DNA of 64,000 bases from Planktophila sp965267775. GTDB taxonomy: Bacteria > Actinomycetota > Actinomycetes > Nanopelagicales > Nanopelagicaceae. Below are positions 1 through 7,593 of this stretch, one piece after another. A model generated the notes under the pieces. That model saw only the letters and a list, made by a program, of their open reading frames with translations, ran no database searches and was not told where the DNA came from. The stretch is taken from positions 434,001 through 498,000 of the forward strand of contig OZ254140.1 of NCBI GenBank assembly GCA_965267775.1, in the 5' to 3' direction. Position 1 is the first letter of the stretch; each line of letters starts with the position of its first letter. Made by a program: the position numbers and the translations under genes.

Positions 1-489
1 TTAATGACATCAAAGGTACTGAGCTCTGTCATTAGCGCAGGCGGATATGACCTCGTCATCTGCGGAACCGAAAGTACAGATGCACGTATGAGCGTCGTAC
101 CAGCGATGATCAGCGCTCGCCTCGGCTGGGGACAGCTCACCTTCGCATCTCGCGTAGAAGTTGATCCAGCATCATCAAAGGTTTCCATCACTCGTACAAC
201 TGAAGCAGGAGTCGATGAGATCTCATCATCATTCCCTGCCGTCATTAGCGTTGTCGAGAAAATTAACGAGCCACGCTACCCATCATTTAAGGGAATCATG
301 GCTGCAAAGAAGAAGGCAATCGAATCTAAGGATCTCGCGACTATCGGAGTGTCTGCAGAATCTGGTTGGTCTGAAGTCAAGGATGCAACACCACGTCCTC
401 CCCGCGCAGCTGGTACCAAGGTCACAGATGAGAATGGCAGTGGCGCAGAAGCACTTGTTAATTTCCTAGCAGAGAAGAAGTTGATATGA
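1..489 (+). CDS. etfB: Electron transfer flavoprotein beta subunit, 5' truncated
   Basis: This is the C-terminal part of the ETF beta subunit, which with the alpha subunit carries electrons from acyl-CoA and other dehydrogenases to the membrane quinone pool. The frame is open from base 1, so the real start lies left of the window. The visible part has the family's GYDLVICGTESTDA segment, the AMP-binding side of the domain, and the near-C-terminal PRYPSFKGIMAAKKK signature. The stop codon overlaps the etfA start by 4 bases, which implies translational coupling. The product is certain; only the missing N-terminus is unseen. Confidence 0.93.
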   Translation, partial: LMTSKVLSSVISAGGYDLVICGTESTDARMSVVPAMISARLGWGQLTFASRVEVDPASSKVSITRTTEAGVDEISSSFPAVISVVEKINEPRYPSFKGIMAAKKKAIESKDLATIGVSAESGWSEVKDATPRPPRAAGTKVTDENGSGAEALVNFLAEKKLI

Positions 490-1439
490 GCACAGTATTG
501 ATTCTCGCTGATTTCTCAGGCGATAAGGCATCTAAGACAACGGCAGAACTTGCAACGGCAGGCGCACGTATTGGTGAAGTAACTGCAGTGGTACTTGCTG
601 CACCAGGTGCTGGATCAGCGCTCGCTGCAACAGTTAACCAAGGTCCAATTGCAAAGGTACTTGTAGTTGAATCAGCAGATTTTGTATCATGTGGAGTTCC
701 TGCAGCTGCTGATGCACTTGCTCAGGTGGCTAAGTCACAATCTGCAGCAGCTGTACTCGTTGCATCACACGCATTCGGTAAGGAAGTTGCAGCTCGCGTT
801 GCTGTAACTATCGAATCCGGAATCATTACAGATGCAGTCGATGTAGATGCAAGTGGTGTAGCAACGCAATTGGTATTCGGTGGATCAACAACTGTTCACT
901 CAGTTGTCAGCCACGGAACACCCGTCATTACTGTGCGACCAAATTCAATTGCTGCAGATTTCAGCGCATCTTCTCCTGCTATCTCAAATGAGAACGTGAC
1001 AATTACTGATGCAGCAAAGCTTTCTTCTATCTCTTCATCACAACCACCAGTTAAGGGTGGGCGACCAGAACTTACTGAGGCGAATATCGTTGTCTCAGGT
1101 GGTCGCGGCACAGATGGAAACTTTGCAGCTGTCGAAGGTTTTGCAGATTCACTCGGTGCAGCTGTCGGTGCATCGCGCGCTGCAACAGATGCTGGTTGGT
1201 ATCCACATTCACATCAGGTTGGTCAGACAGGCAAGACTGTCAGCCCCGCTCTCTATGTTGCATGCGGAATTTCAGGAGCGATCCAACACCGTGCAGGAAT
1301 GCAGACCTCTAAGACAATTGTTGTCATCAACAAGGATCCTGAGGCTCCACTCTTTGAAATCGCAGATTTTGGCGTTGTAGGCGACCTCTTTGCCGTTCTT
1401 CCTGCAGCAATCGAAGGGGTAAAGGCCCGTAAGGCCTAA
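486..1439 (+). CDS. etfA: Electron transfer flavoprotein alpha subunit
   Basis: The alpha subunit of ETF binds FAD and pairs with EtfB for beta-oxidation-linked electron transfer. The 317-residue length is normal. The C-terminal FAD domain is clear: VVSGGRGTDG, then GASRAATDAGWYPHSHQVGQTGKTVSP, then YVACGISGAIQHRAGM and the final INKDPEAPLFEIADFGVVGDL block. The ATG at 486 overlaps the etfB stop (ATGA). The next gene starts 28 bases later with its own -10 box, so the operon probably ends here. Confidence 0.95.
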   Translation: MSTVLILADFSGDKASKTTAELATAGARIGEVTAVVLAAPGAGSALAATVNQGPIAKVLVVESADFVSCGVPAAADALAQVAKSQSAAAVLVASHAFGKEVAARVAVTIESGIITDAVDVDASGVATQLVFGGSTTVHSVVSHGTPVITVRPNSIAADFSASSPAISNENVTITDAAKLSSISSSQPPVKGGRPELTEANIVVSGGRGTDGNFAAVEGFADSLGAAVGASRAATDAGWYPHSHQVGQTGKTVSPALYVACGISGAIQHRAGMQTSKTIVVINKDPEAPLFEIADFGVVGDLFAVLPAAIEGVKARKA

Positions 1440-1454
1440 GCTCACTCTTCAATC

Positions 1455-1460
1455 TAGACT
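1455..1460 (+). promoter_or_regulatory. -10 box of a probable leaderless transcript
   Basis: TAGACT ends 7 bases before the GTG at 1468. There is no Shine-Dalgarno sequence in between, so the mRNA probably begins at or next to the start codon. This supports the GTG as the true start of the cysteine desulfurase. Confidence 0.5.
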
Positions 1461-1467
1461 GCTCTCC

Positions 1468-2607
1468 GTGAGCATCTACCTCGATCATGCGGCAACTACG
1501 CCGATGAACCCTGCCGCAATTGAGGCGATGTCGACAGCCCTAGCCATTATCGGCAATCCATCATCGCTGCACGCAGATGGTCGAGCCGTTCGTAAGTATG
1601 TTGAAGATGCGCGCGATCAACTAGCTAAGAGCGCTTGCTGTGCTCCCAGTGAAATTATCTTCACCGGTTCTGGCACCGAGGCAAATAATATTGCCATCAA
1701 GGGAATCTATTGGGAACGCAATTCGCTCAAGTCGCGTCCGATCATCATTACGAGTGCAATCGAACATCAAGCAGTTCTCGAACCATCACAGTGGTTGGCA
1801 GAACATGAAGGCGCTCAGCACCTGACGGTTCCAGTAACTGAAGATGGAGTCATCTCACTCGATGCTCTTCAGTTATTAGTTACACAGCACGGAGACGAGA
1901 TTGCGCTGATCTCCATTATGCATAGCAATAATGAAACTGGTGTTATCCAGCCGATTGCAGATGTTATTGAGATCGCCGGCGATATTCCAGTTCATACAGA
2001 TGCAGTTCAATCGTGGAAGAAGATTGATTTCTCTTTTAAAGACCTTGGCCTCTTCGCAGCATCACTGAGTGGACATAAAGTTGGCGGCCCGATTGGAATC
2101 GGCATTCTCATTCTCAAGCGAGGTATCGATATTCCTGCACTGATTCACGGCGGGGGACAAGAGCGCGAAATTCGTAGTGGAACAGTGAATGCACCATCGA
2201 TTGTCTCTCTTGCAACCGCGGTAGAGAAGAGCACTTATTCACCACATGACGTTGGAGCGCTCCGACACTCATTTGAACGTGGCTTAGCGCAGGTAATTCC
2301 AGATGCAGTAGTCAATGGAGCGAAGGTCGATCGCTTACCTGGAATCTCAAGTGTGACAATTCCAGGCGCCCTTAACGAGACTCTTCTCTTGCTCCTCGAT
2401 GGCGAAGCAATCTCTTGCTCAACGGGTGCAGCATGCACAGCAGGAGTTCACCGTCCTAGCCATGTATTAGAGGCGATGGGGCTCGATGATGATTCAGTAA
2501 TGTCTACTCTTCGTTTCTCATTTGGATCAACTTCTACTCAGAAAGATGTCGATGCAGTGATAGCTGCGCTGCCGACTGTAGTTACCCGAGCTCGGAGCGC
2601 ACGATGA
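1468..2607 (+). CDS. Cysteine desulfurase (NifS/IscS class V aminotransferase)
   Basis: A PLP enzyme that strips sulfur from cysteine as an enzyme-bound persulfide. Visible marks: YLDHAATTP at residues 4-12, GTEANN at 69-74, the HTDAVQ PLP segment at 176-181, the SGHK loop with Schiff-base Lys204, the GGGQEREIRSGT block, and the active-site Cys323 in STGAACTAG. The 379-residue length is normal. It overlaps mnmA by ATGA, so its likely main job is to supply sulfur for tRNA 2-thiouridine; it may also feed Fe-S assembly. The GTG start fits both the motif spacing and the -10 box just upstream. Confidence 0.93.
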   Translation: MSIYLDHAATTPMNPAAIEAMSTALAIIGNPSSLHADGRAVRKYVEDARDQLAKSACCAPSEIIFTGSGTEANNIAIKGIYWERNSLKSRPIIITSAIEHQAVLEPSQWLAEHEGAQHLTVPVTEDGVISLDALQLLVTQHGDEIALISIMHSNNETGVIQPIADVIEIAGDIPVHTDAVQSWKKIDFSFKDLGLFAASLSGHKVGGPIGIGILILKRGIDIPALIHGGGQEREIRSGTVNAPSIVSLATAVEKSTYSPHDVGALRHSFERGLAQVIPDAVVNGAKVDRLPGISSVTIPGALNETLLLLLDGEAISCSTGAACTAGVHRPSHVLEAMGLDDDSVMSTLRFSFGSTSTQKDVDAVIAALPTVVTRARSAR

Positions 2608-3677
2608 AGTTAATTGCGGCGATGTCTGGTGGCGTAGATTCTGCAGTTGCTGCAGCTCGCGCAGTCGAAGAAGGCCACGATGTGATTGGCGTTCATCTCG
2701 CACTCTCATCAAACCCACAGAAGTACCGCAGTGGTGCTCGCGGCTGTTGCACGATTGAAGATTCACACGATGCACGTCGCGCCGCCGATGTGATCGGCAT
2801 CCCGTTCTACATCTGGGATATGGCAGAAGAATTTCACGAAAATGTTGTCGAGAACTTCATGTCTGAATACAAGGCAGGTCGCACACCTAATCCATGCCTT
2901 CGTTGCAACGAGAAGATTAAATTCGCAGCTGTTCTCGATCGCGCAAAGAATATGGGTTTTGATGGCGTCATCACAGGACACTACGCACGTACTCGCGATA
3001 CAGAAAACGGAAAGACTCTTCACCGCGCAATCGATCCTTTGAAAGATCAGTCCTACGTTCTTGCGGTTCTCAATCGCGAGCAAATCAATGGCGCGATATT
3101 TCCATTGGGCGATACTGAAAAAGTAGATATTCGTATTGAGGCAGAGCGACGCGGTTTAGCGGTAGCCCAGAAGCCTGATAGCCATGACATCTGCTTTGTT
3201 CCATCGGGTGACAATGCAGGATGGTTACGCGATCGAATGGGCAGTGAAGATGGGCCGATTGTGGATCAAGAAGGTAATCAACTCGGAACACATAAGGGCG
3301 CTTACACATACACGATTGGCCAACGTAAAGGTTTGGGCTTGACCGTCCCTACTGCCGATGGTTCGCCACGATTTGTTCTTAAGATTGAGCCTGTCTCCAA
3401 CACAGTTGTCGTCGGTGCGCGAGAAGATTTGGCTGTGTCATTTATGAAGGGCGAGCGAGCAATTGTCTGTGGCCCAGAGATTGCCCCAGGTTCACATCGT
3501 GGTTATGTGCAGGTGCGCGCACATGGTGCAGCACTTCCTGCCACATACTCGTTCGAGAATGGTTTCTTGACTGCTGATTTAGATGAACCTCTACTTGGTC
3601 TTGCAACGGGCCAAGCGATGGTGATTTATGATCAAGATCGCGTGGTGGCTTCAGCGACGATTTGCGAGACGGCATGA
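2604..3677 (+). CDS. mnmA: tRNA-specific 2-thiouridylase MnmA
   Basis: Makes 2-thiouridine at wobble position 34 of tRNAs for Lys, Glu and Gln, using ATP to adenylate the base and a persulfide to deliver sulfur. The PP-loop SGGVDS is at residues 8-13. The nucleophile lies in NPCLRCN (Cys101) and the persulfide cysteine in SHDICFVPSGD (Cys197). The 357-residue length is normal. It sits between the desulfurase that supplies sulfur (4-base overlap) and ligA (4-base overlap), so the three are translationally coupled. The window's tRNA-Gln and tRNA-Glu carry C at position 34 and would not be its substrates. Confidence 0.96.
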   Translation: MKLIAAMSGGVDSAVAAARAVEEGHDVIGVHLALSSNPQKYRSGARGCCTIEDSHDARRAADVIGIPFYIWDMAEEFHENVVENFMSEYKAGRTPNPCLRCNEKIKFAAVLDRAKNMGFDGVITGHYARTRDTENGKTLHRAIDPLKDQSYVLAVLNREQINGAIFPLGDTEKVDIRIEAERRGLAVAQKPDSHDICFVPSGDNAGWLRDRMGSEDGPIVDQEGNQLGTHKGAYTYTIGQRKGLGLTVPTADGSPRFVLKIEPVSNTVVVGAREDLAVSFMKGERAIVCGPEIAPGSHRGYVQVRAHGAALPATYSFENGFLTADLDEPLLGLATGQAMVIYDQDRVVASATICETA

Positions 3678-5707
3678 GCAACCCAGAGAAGAATCAAGCA
3701 CGCCACCGCATTACTGAACTCACACAAGAGATTCGTGATCACCAAATTAAATATTACGTCCTTGATGCTCCGACAATTACTGATGCTCAATTCGATAAAT
3801 TATTAAAGGAACTCGGCGCTCTTGAAGCCAAGAACCCAGAACTTCTCGAACCAGATTCACCTTCGCTTGGCGTCGGCGGGGGATTTGCAACTTCATTTGC
3901 TCAACACGACCATATAGAGAAGATGATGAGCCTTGATAATGTCTTTGATGCCGCTGAACTTGATACTTGGTTTGATCGAGTGGAGAAAGAGTCACCTTCG
4001 CCGCAATATCTCTGCGAACTCAAAGTCGATGGTCTTGCAATCAACCTTCTCTACGAGAATGGCCAACTTGTTCGCGGACTTACCCGCGGAAATGGCGTGA
4101 CCGGCGAAGATGTCACTCTCAACGTGAAGACTATTAAGGGCCTTCCCCATGCCCTCAAGGGAAAGAACGTCCCTGCTCTCATTGAAGTGCGCGGTGAAGT
4201 CTTCTTCCCAGTCGCTGCATTTAATCAACTCAATGAAGAGTTAGAAGAGGCAGGTAAGGCGCTCTTTGCCAATCCCCGAAATTCAGCTGCCGGATCTCTT
4301 CGCCAAAAAGATCCACGAGTAACTGCATCTAGACCTTTAAGTGTTGTCGTCCATGGCGTTGGCGCAAACGATGGGCTCGAATTTGAAAATCAATCTGATG
4401 CCTACGTTGAACTTCTTAAGCTTGGCCTGCCAATCTCGCATCGATTTAGAGTCTGTGACAGTCGCGCCGCCGTTCTAGAGTTCATCGAGTTCTATAACCT
4501 GCATCGCCATGATGTTGAACATGAAATCGACGGCATCGTTATCAAGGTTGATTCAATTGCCGAGCAGCGTAAACTTGGATTCACATCTCGCGCACCTAAG
4601 TGGGCGATTGCATTCAAGTACCCACCTGAAGAAGTCACTACAAAGTTACTTGATATTAAGGTCAGCGTTGGACGCACCGGTCGTGTTACTCCTTTCGCAT
4701 TTATGGAACCAGTCAAGGTTGCAGGCTCAACTGTCACTAATGCGACGCTGCATAACCAAGAAGAGATTGAACGCAAGGGCGTTCTTATCGGCGACACTGT
4801 AATTATTCGCAAGGCTGGCGATGTCATTCCTGAGGTTCTCGGACCAGTCCTCGATAAGCGCACAGGTAAAGAGAAGAAATTTGTGATGCCGACGCATTGC
4901 CCAGAGTGTGGCTCTGAACTCAAAGCGATTACTGAGGGCGATGTAGATATTCGCTGCACCAATCAACGTAGTTGCCCTGCTCAGTTGCGTGAGCGCATCT
5001 TCTATATCGGCTCTCGTGCAGCACTTGATATTGATGTATTAGGTCTTGAAGCAGCGATTGCAATGCTTGCTGACAAGATTATTGAGGATGAAGGTGACCT
5101 CTTTGATCTCACTGAGGCAAAACTTGTGAAATCTTCCTTCTTTACAAAGAAAGATGGAACGCCTGGAAAGAACGTCGAGAAATTGCTTGCAGCGTTAGAA
5201 GAGGCAAAGGTTCGCCCACTCTGGCGAACAATCGTTGCACTCTCTATCCGCCATGTTGGGCCGACAGCGGCACAAGCACTTGCTACCCGCCTCGGTTCGA
5301 TGGAAGCGATTGCGAAGGCAACCGTTGCAGATCTTGCAGATATCGATGGAGTCGGCGGAGTGATTGCAGAATCAATCGCCGAATGGTTTAGCATCGATTG
5401 GCATCAAGCGATTGTGAAGAAGTGGGCAGCCGCAGGCGTCTCAATGCAGAACAAGGTTGGCAAGGCAAAGCCACAGACTCTTGCCGGTCTGACATTTGTG
5501 GTGACGGGTGGACTTGAGAATTTCACTCGGGACTCAATCGCAGAGGCAATAACGGCGCATGGCGGAAAGCCATCATCTTCTGTCTCTAAGAAGACTGATT
5601 ATGTTTTGGTGGGAAGTGACCCTGGTTCAAAGCTTGCAAAGGCTCAAGAGTTAGGCGTCACAATCATCGATGAGGCTAAGTTCTTAGAACTTCTCGCAGG
5701 TAAGTAG
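3674..5707 (+). CDS. ligA: NAD-dependent DNA ligase LigA
   Basis: Seals nicks in replication and repair using NAD+ as adenylate donor. The order is Ia domain, adenylation domain with CELKVDG (Lys117 is the adenylated residue), OB fold with GRTGRVTPFA, a four-cysteine zinc finger (CPECG then CTNQRSCPAQ), helix-hairpin-helix repeats, and a C-terminal BRCT domain from about residue 600. I chose the ATG at 3674, which overlaps the mnmA stop as ATGA, over an in-frame TTG 12 bases upstream. The 677-residue length is normal. Confidence 0.96.
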   Translation: MSNPEKNQARHRITELTQEIRDHQIKYYVLDAPTITDAQFDKLLKELGALEAKNPELLEPDSPSLGVGGGFATSFAQHDHIEKMMSLDNVFDAAELDTWFDRVEKESPSPQYLCELKVDGLAINLLYENGQLVRGLTRGNGVTGEDVTLNVKTIKGLPHALKGKNVPALIEVRGEVFFPVAAFNQLNEELEEAGKALFANPRNSAAGSLRQKDPRVTASRPLSVVVHGVGANDGLEFENQSDAYVELLKLGLPISHRFRVCDSRAAVLEFIEFYNLHRHDVEHEIDGIVIKVDSIAEQRKLGFTSRAPKWAIAFKYPPEEVTTKLLDIKVSVGRTGRVTPFAFMEPVKVAGSTVTNATLHNQEEIERKGVLIGDTVIIRKAGDVIPEVLGPVLDKRTGKEKKFVMPTHCPECGSELKAITEGDVDIRCTNQRSCPAQLRERIFYIGSRAALDIDVLGLEAAIAMLADKIIEDEGDLFDLTEAKLVKSSFFTKKDGTPGKNVEKLLAALEEAKVRPLWRTIVALSIRHVGPTAAQALATRLGSMEAIAKATVADLADIDGVGGVIAESIAEWFSIDWHQAIVKKWAAAGVSMQNKVGKAKPQTLAGLTFVVTGGLENFTRDSIAEAITAHGGKPSSSVSKKTDYVLVGSDPGSKLAKAQELGVTIIDEAKFLELLAGK

Positions 5708-5713
5708 TAACCT
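5708..5713 (+). promoter_or_regulatory. -10 box of a probable leaderless transcript
   Basis: TAACCT ends 6 bases before the ATG at 5720 and no Shine-Dalgarno sequence intervenes. It would start the small membrane protein-nadD-rsfS-phosphatase operon. Confidence 0.4.
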
Positions 5714-5719
5714 TCATCC

Positions 5720-5836
5720 ATGTTCACACTCTCAGAAACAGTTCGCGAGCTTCCAATTCCTCCTGTGGCATTTGGTCTTACAGCTTTCGCAGTCTTTAGC
5801 TTCTTGCTCTACCTCGTACTTCGCTTCGACAAGTAA
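5720..5836 (+). CDS. Small single-pass membrane protein (38 aa)
   Basis: A 38-residue reading frame with a polar N-terminal part (MFTLSETVRELPIPP), one hydrophobic helix (AFGLTAFAVFSFLLYLVL) and a short charged tail (RFDK). It fills the ligA-nadD gap almost exactly, begins after a -10-like hexamer and ends 9 bases before nadD. Tiny membrane proteins next to nadD are common in actinobacteria, as far as I recall. The function is unknown. Confidence 0.65.
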   Translation: MFTLSETVRELPIPPVAFGLTAFAVFSFLLYLVLRFDK

Positions 5837-5845
5837 GAGCGCCCT

Positions 5846-6394
5846 TTGAAACTCGGTCTCTATGGCGGAACTTTTGATCCGATTCATGACGGCCATACAC
5901 ATCTCATCACCCAACTCCTGCAGCGCGGCATTGTCGACCGCTTGCTCGTTGTTCCAGCAGGCGAGCCTCGACTTCGTGAAAACGCACCGAAGGCGAGTGG
6001 TGCTCAACGTCGCGCAATGTGCCAACTGGCAATTAATGATCTTCCACCTGAAATTCGTAGCAAAGTCGAAGTTAATCCCATTGAGATCTTACGAATGGGT
6101 CCGAGCTACACAATTGATACTGTCGAAGCGATTGCACAGACCTATCCCGACGATCAGATCGTCCTCATCGTGGGAACCGATGCCTACGAAAAGCTCGATC
6201 AATGGCATCGCGTCGACGAACTAATTAAGATGATCACCCTTGAAGTAATCCAACGCCCAGGCACAATTGGTGATTTAGCGCGTGATATCGATGCAATTGA
6301 TGTCTCTGCAACCCAAGTACGATTACACCAGTCAGATCAGCTATCGCCATCTGTCGCCAACTACATCAAGGAGAACAACCTCTATGTCAGCTAG
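5846..6394 (+). CDS. nadD: Nicotinate-nucleotide adenylyltransferase NadD
   Basis: Transfers AMP from ATP to nicotinate mononucleotide to form deamido-NAD, an essential step of NAD synthesis. The nucleotidyltransferase signature GGTFDPIHDGH is at residues 7-17, followed by the family segments SYTIDTVEAI and IVGTDAYEKLDQW. The start is TTG at 5846, fixed by the usual position of GGTFDP close to the N-terminus. The 3' end overlaps rsfS by 11 bases. The order nadD, rsfS, histidine phosphatase matches mycobacteria. Confidence 0.94.
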   Translation: MKLGLYGGTFDPIHDGHTHLITQLLQRGIVDRLLVVPAGEPRLRENAPKASGAQRRAMCQLAINDLPPEIRSKVEVNPIEILRMGPSYTIDTVEAIAQTYPDDQIVLIVGTDAYEKLDQWHRVDELIKMITLEVIQRPGTIGDLARDIDAIDVSATQVRLHQSDQLSPSVANYIKENNLYVS

Positions 6395-6770
6395 CCAGAG
6401 CACAATCGCCCATACACAGATTGCCGCACAAGCTGCTGCCGATAAGTTTGGTTCAGAGATGGTTGCACTCGACCTCTCAGAGCAAGCAGTCCTCTCTGAG
6501 GTATTCCTTATTGTTACTGCGCAGAATGTTCGCCAAGTTTCAGCGATCTCTGATTGGGTTGAAGAGAAGCTTCGCCTTGCAGGAGATAAGCCACTTCGCC
6601 GCGAAATCAGTGAAGAGTGGGCGCTCCTTGATTACTCAGATTTAGTTGTTCACATTCAGAGCAAGACCCTTCGCAGCTATTACATGCTTGATCGCTTGTG
6701 GAACGATTGCCCAACAATTCCCCTCGATATCAAAGAGCCATCAGATGCGGATGAAGTTGTAAATGGCTAA
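6384..6770 (+). CDS. rsfS: Ribosomal silencing factor RsfS
   Basis: Binds ribosomal protein L14 and blocks joining of the subunits when nutrients are short. The 128-residue protein has the DUF143 pattern: a helical start (IAHTQIAAQAAADKFGSEMV), SEVFLIVTAQNVRQVSAISDWVEEKL, then EEWALLDYSDLVVHIQ. The ATG at 6384 lies inside the end of nadD. A longer in-frame opening upstream is only the nadD sequence read in another frame. The 3' end overlaps the next gene by 8 bases. Confidence 0.94.
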   Translation: MSASQSTIAHTQIAAQAAADKFGSEMVALDLSEQAVLSEVFLIVTAQNVRQVSAISDWVEEKLRLAGDKPLRREISEEWALLDYSDLVVHIQSKTLRSYYMLDRLWNDCPTIPLDIKEPSDADEVVNG

Positions 6771-7422
6771 CACAATCATTTTGTGGCGTCATGGCCAAAC
6801 TGATTGGAACGTTGCAAATAAATTTCAAGGCCATACCGATATCCCGTTGAATGCAGTGGGTGAATATCAGGCATCTCACGCCGCACGCCTTGTAGTAGAT
6901 ATGAAGCCAACTGCAATTCTCTCAAGTGATCTCATTCGCGCGCAGAAGACTGCACAAGCACTTGCTGATCTCAACGGCCTCACCATCAATATTGATCCGC
7001 GTCTTCGCGAAACAAATTGCGGAAAGTGGGAAGGCCTTACCGGTGAAGAGATTCGCGCCGTTGATTTCGAGGCGCTCAAAGAGTGGTCACTGGGCGGAGA
7101 CAATCCTGCCGGTGAAACCGGTGACCGTCGTAGTGAAGTCGGCGCACGCGCAAAGGCTGCGATTGAAGATTTCCTTGCAGGTAAAGATGGCGAGACTTTG
7201 ATTGTTGCAACACATGGTGGAACAGCCCGCGCAATTATTGGTTCTTACCTCGAGCTTCCGATTCCATATTGGTCGAAAATTGGCGGCCTCTCGAACGCCT
7301 CATGGTCAGTGCTTTCACACTCACCAAAGGGTTGGTTGCTGACAGAACACAATGCAGGATCTATCCCAGAGCCAGTTCTTGGCCAAGATGGAGCAGCAGT
7401 TATCCCTGATTCAGTACGGTAA
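6763..7422 (+). CDS. Histidine phosphatase family protein, GpgP-like
   Basis: A branch-1 histidine phosphatase. RHG is at residues 9-11 (His10 takes the phosphate), the acid is Glu83 in RETNCGKWEG, and the second histidine is His151 in ATHGG. Its place directly after nadD-rsfS is the same as mycobacterial glucosyl-3-phosphoglycerate phosphatase, so a role in glucosylglycerate or methylglucose polysaccharide synthesis is a reasonable guess from context. Phosphoglycerate mutase-like or cobalamin-phosphate phosphatase activity cannot be excluded. Confidence 0.85.
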   Translation: MANTIILWRHGQTDWNVANKFQGHTDIPLNAVGEYQASHAARLVVDMKPTAILSSDLIRAQKTAQALADLNGLTINIDPRLRETNCGKWEGLTGEEIRAVDFEALKEWSLGGDNPAGETGDRRSEVGARAKAAIEDFLAGKDGETLIVATHGGTARAIIGSYLELPIPYWSKIGGLSNASWSVLSHSPKGWLLTEHNAGSIPEPVLGQDGAAVIPDSVR

Positions 7423-7471
7423 TATTCATTTTAGCCATCGAAAAGCTTGCGATTCGAATTGGTGAAATAGC

Positions 7472-7544
7472 GGGGATATGGCGCAATTGGTAGCGCGCTT
7501 CCATGGCATGGAAGAGGTTAGGGGTTCGATTCCCCTTATCTCCA
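7472..7544 (+). tRNA. tRNA-Ala (anticodon GGC)
   Basis: 73 bases fold as a full cloverleaf. The acceptor GGGGATA pairs with TATCTCC (one G-T), the anticodon stem is CTTCC/GGAAG around loop ATGGCAT giving anticodon GGC, the T arm is AGGGG-TTCGATT-CCCCT, and the discriminator base is A. CCA is not encoded (CGG follows). It reads GCC and GCU. Confidence 0.95.
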
Positions 7545-7581
7545 CGGTAGTAGGAAAGAATTAAGCATCGCGGGCATCCGT

Positions 7582-7587
7582 TAAGAT
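7582..7587 (+). promoter_or_regulatory. -10 box of a probable leaderless leuS transcript
   Basis: TAAGAT ends 6 bases before the leuS ATG at 7594, with no ribosome-binding site between. It is nearly identical in layout to the box before the gene at 22457. Confidence 0.5.
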
Positions 7588-7593
7588 TGCCCA

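Noticed and set aside
1009..1380. Long shadow frames inside etfA, comEC, ligA and the giant protease
   Set aside because: They lie antisense or out of frame within strongly supported genes and have no ribosome-binding sites or motifs.
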